A program made the translations under genes and the position numbers. The notes under the pieces were generated by a model. That model did no database searches. It saw only the letters and a program-made list of their open reading frames with translations, and was not told the DNA's origin. This document shows positions 63,156 through 64,000 of a DNA stretch of 64,000 bases, in pieces. Source of the DNA: Marivivens sp. LCG002. Lineage in GTDB: Bacteria; Pseudomonadota; Alphaproteobacteria; Rhodobacterales; Rhodobacteraceae. The stretch covers positions 1,972,001 through 2,036,000 of the forward strand of contig NZ_CP127165.1 in NCBI RefSeq assembly GCF_030264275.1, given 5' to 3'. The first letter of the stretch is position 1. Each line of letters begins with the position of its first letter.

Positions 63156-64000
63156 TCAGCGCTGCTCAGTGCGCCAATTCGGATTGATCCACGGCTCGTC
63201 GTTCGACGGGGCAAGCGGCGTGCGGCCCAGAATATGATCGGACGCCTTTTCGCCCGTCATAATCGAAGGTGCATTAAGGTTTCCGTTGGTGATCCTCGGG
63301 AAAATCGAGCTGTCCGCAACTCGGAGCCCCGTCACCCCGATCACGCGGCATTCGGGATCGACGACCGCCATCGGATCGCTGGCATCCCCCATCTTGCAGG
63401 TGCCGCAGGGATGATAGGCGCTCTCGACGTGCTGGCGGGTAAAATCATCAAGCTCGTCGTCGGTTTGGCAATCGGCTCCGGGCTGGATTTCTTTGCCGGC
63501 ATAGGGGCGGAACGCCTCTTGAGCAAAAATCTCGCGCGTGAGGCGGATGCATGTCCGAAAATCGGCCCAATCCTTTTCATGCGCCATGTAATTGAACTGG
63601 ATCTTGGGCGAAGCTTTGGGGTCCGAAGATCGCAGTGTCACGCTCCCGCGTGAGGGCGAGCGCATCGGCCCGACATGGGCTTGGAAGCCGTGTCCTTCTG
63701 CTGCGGTTTTGCCGTCATAGCGCACCGCAATCGGCAAGAAGTGATACTGGATATCGGGATACTCGACCCCCGCTGCCGATCTGATAAAGGCCGCGCTTTC
63801 GAATTGATTGGACGCGCCGATCCCCTTTTTCGTCAAGAGCCACTGCGCGCCGATCAGCCCCTTCATAAAGATGTTCCAGTATTTATAGAGGCTTACGGGC
63901 TGGGTCGCCGCCATCTGGATATACATCTCGAGGTGATCTTGAAGGTTTTGCCCAACCCCTGCGCGGTCGGCGACAACGTCGATCCCATGCGCCGCAAGAT
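63156..64000 (-). CDS. betA: Choline dehydrogenase-like GMC oxidoreductase (5' part outside the window)
   Basis: The C-terminal 281 residues of a GMC flavoprotein are visible; the frame is open to the right edge. Landmarks are [10 protein letters not shown] near the edge (the second GMC signature), [10 protein letters not shown] with the catalytic His, and the terminal [15 protein letters not shown] with the second active-site Asn/His pair replaced by Asn. This set fits choline dehydrogenase (betaine synthesis, osmoprotection). Start and FAD motif are not seen. Confidence 0.85.
   Translation of the reverse strand, partial: LAAHGIDVVADRAGVGQNLQDHLEMYIQMAATQPVSLYKYWNIFMKGLIGAQWLLTKKGIGASNQFESAAFIRSAAGVEYPDIQYHFLPIAVRYDGKTAAEGHGFQAHVGPMRSPSRGSVTLRSSDPKASPKIQFNYMAHEKDWADFRTCIRLTREIFAQEAFRPYAGKEIQPGADCQTDDELDDFTRQHVESAYHPCGTCKMGDASDPMAVVDPECRVIGVTGLRVADSSIFPRITNGNLNAPSIMTGEKASDHILGRTPLAPSNDEPWINPNWRTEQR

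Overview
The window looks like a chromosome segment of a marine-type Rhodobacteraceae (Rhodobacterales, Alphaproteobacteria). Supporting signs are the high GC content, the linked methylmalonyl-CoA pathway genes with a PccR/ScfR-type regulator, LdtR-like and HdaA-like proteins, SdhE under an XRE regulator, and a Slam outer-membrane protein next to a TbpB-like C-terminus. No tRNA, rRNA or CRISPR array was recognised.

Layout. 1-10.8 kb is core: a surface-lipoprotein/Slam pair, glyoxalase, LdtR-like regulator, sdhE, aspartate aminotransferase, MATE pump, a DUF1007 protein, a sugar-nucleotide-type dehydrogenase, a DUF2867 protein and parE. About 10.8-28.1 kb is accessory DNA of clearly different composition. 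It starts directly after parE with a pair of 16-bp repeats and a 0.6-kb AT-richer non-coding stretch. Next come an orphan reverse transcriptase facing a SLATT-type membrane protein (a probable anti-phage module), an IS3 remnant, and a type I restriction-modification operon (hsdR-hsdM-hsdS) with a fourth translationally coupled gene joining a PUA/EVE-like region to a GIY-YIG-like nuclease region. After these lie a TnsA-like gene with a truncated partner, a decayed IS5 copy, two small MarR-controlled units with clear palindromic operators, a PhyH-family oxygenase and an unrecognised gene.

28.3-50 kb returns to core: a secreted protein, DUF2322, a LysR/DoxX/YgiD/YqjG quinone- or aromatic-stress unit, a sugar ABC transporter with a FucU/RbsD mutarotase, a lipoprotein cytochrome c, proS-lolC-lolD, AI-2E transporter-hdaA-ppk-ppx, an EEP nuclease with a DjlA-like protein, and nhaA with a strong terminator. 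50-63 kb is the propionyl-CoA assimilation locus: methylmalonyl-CoA mutase, pccA, pccB and the regulator pccR, with TTTGCAAA sites in front of pccB and pccR. Several small lipoprotein or membrane genes sit between them. The window ends inside a choline dehydrogenase-like gene.

How the genes work together. PccA and PccB carboxylate propionyl-CoA and MutB converts methylmalonyl-CoA to succinyl-CoA, probably under PccR control. Ppk and Ppx make and break polyphosphate. LolC/LolD release lipoproteins for outer-membrane sorting, and Slam could move some of them to the cell surface. The 11-23 kb segment reads as a defence island assembled between mobile-element remnants. Its RT-SLATT pair and the extra GIY-YIG gene in the restriction operon are the best candidates for poorly described biology.
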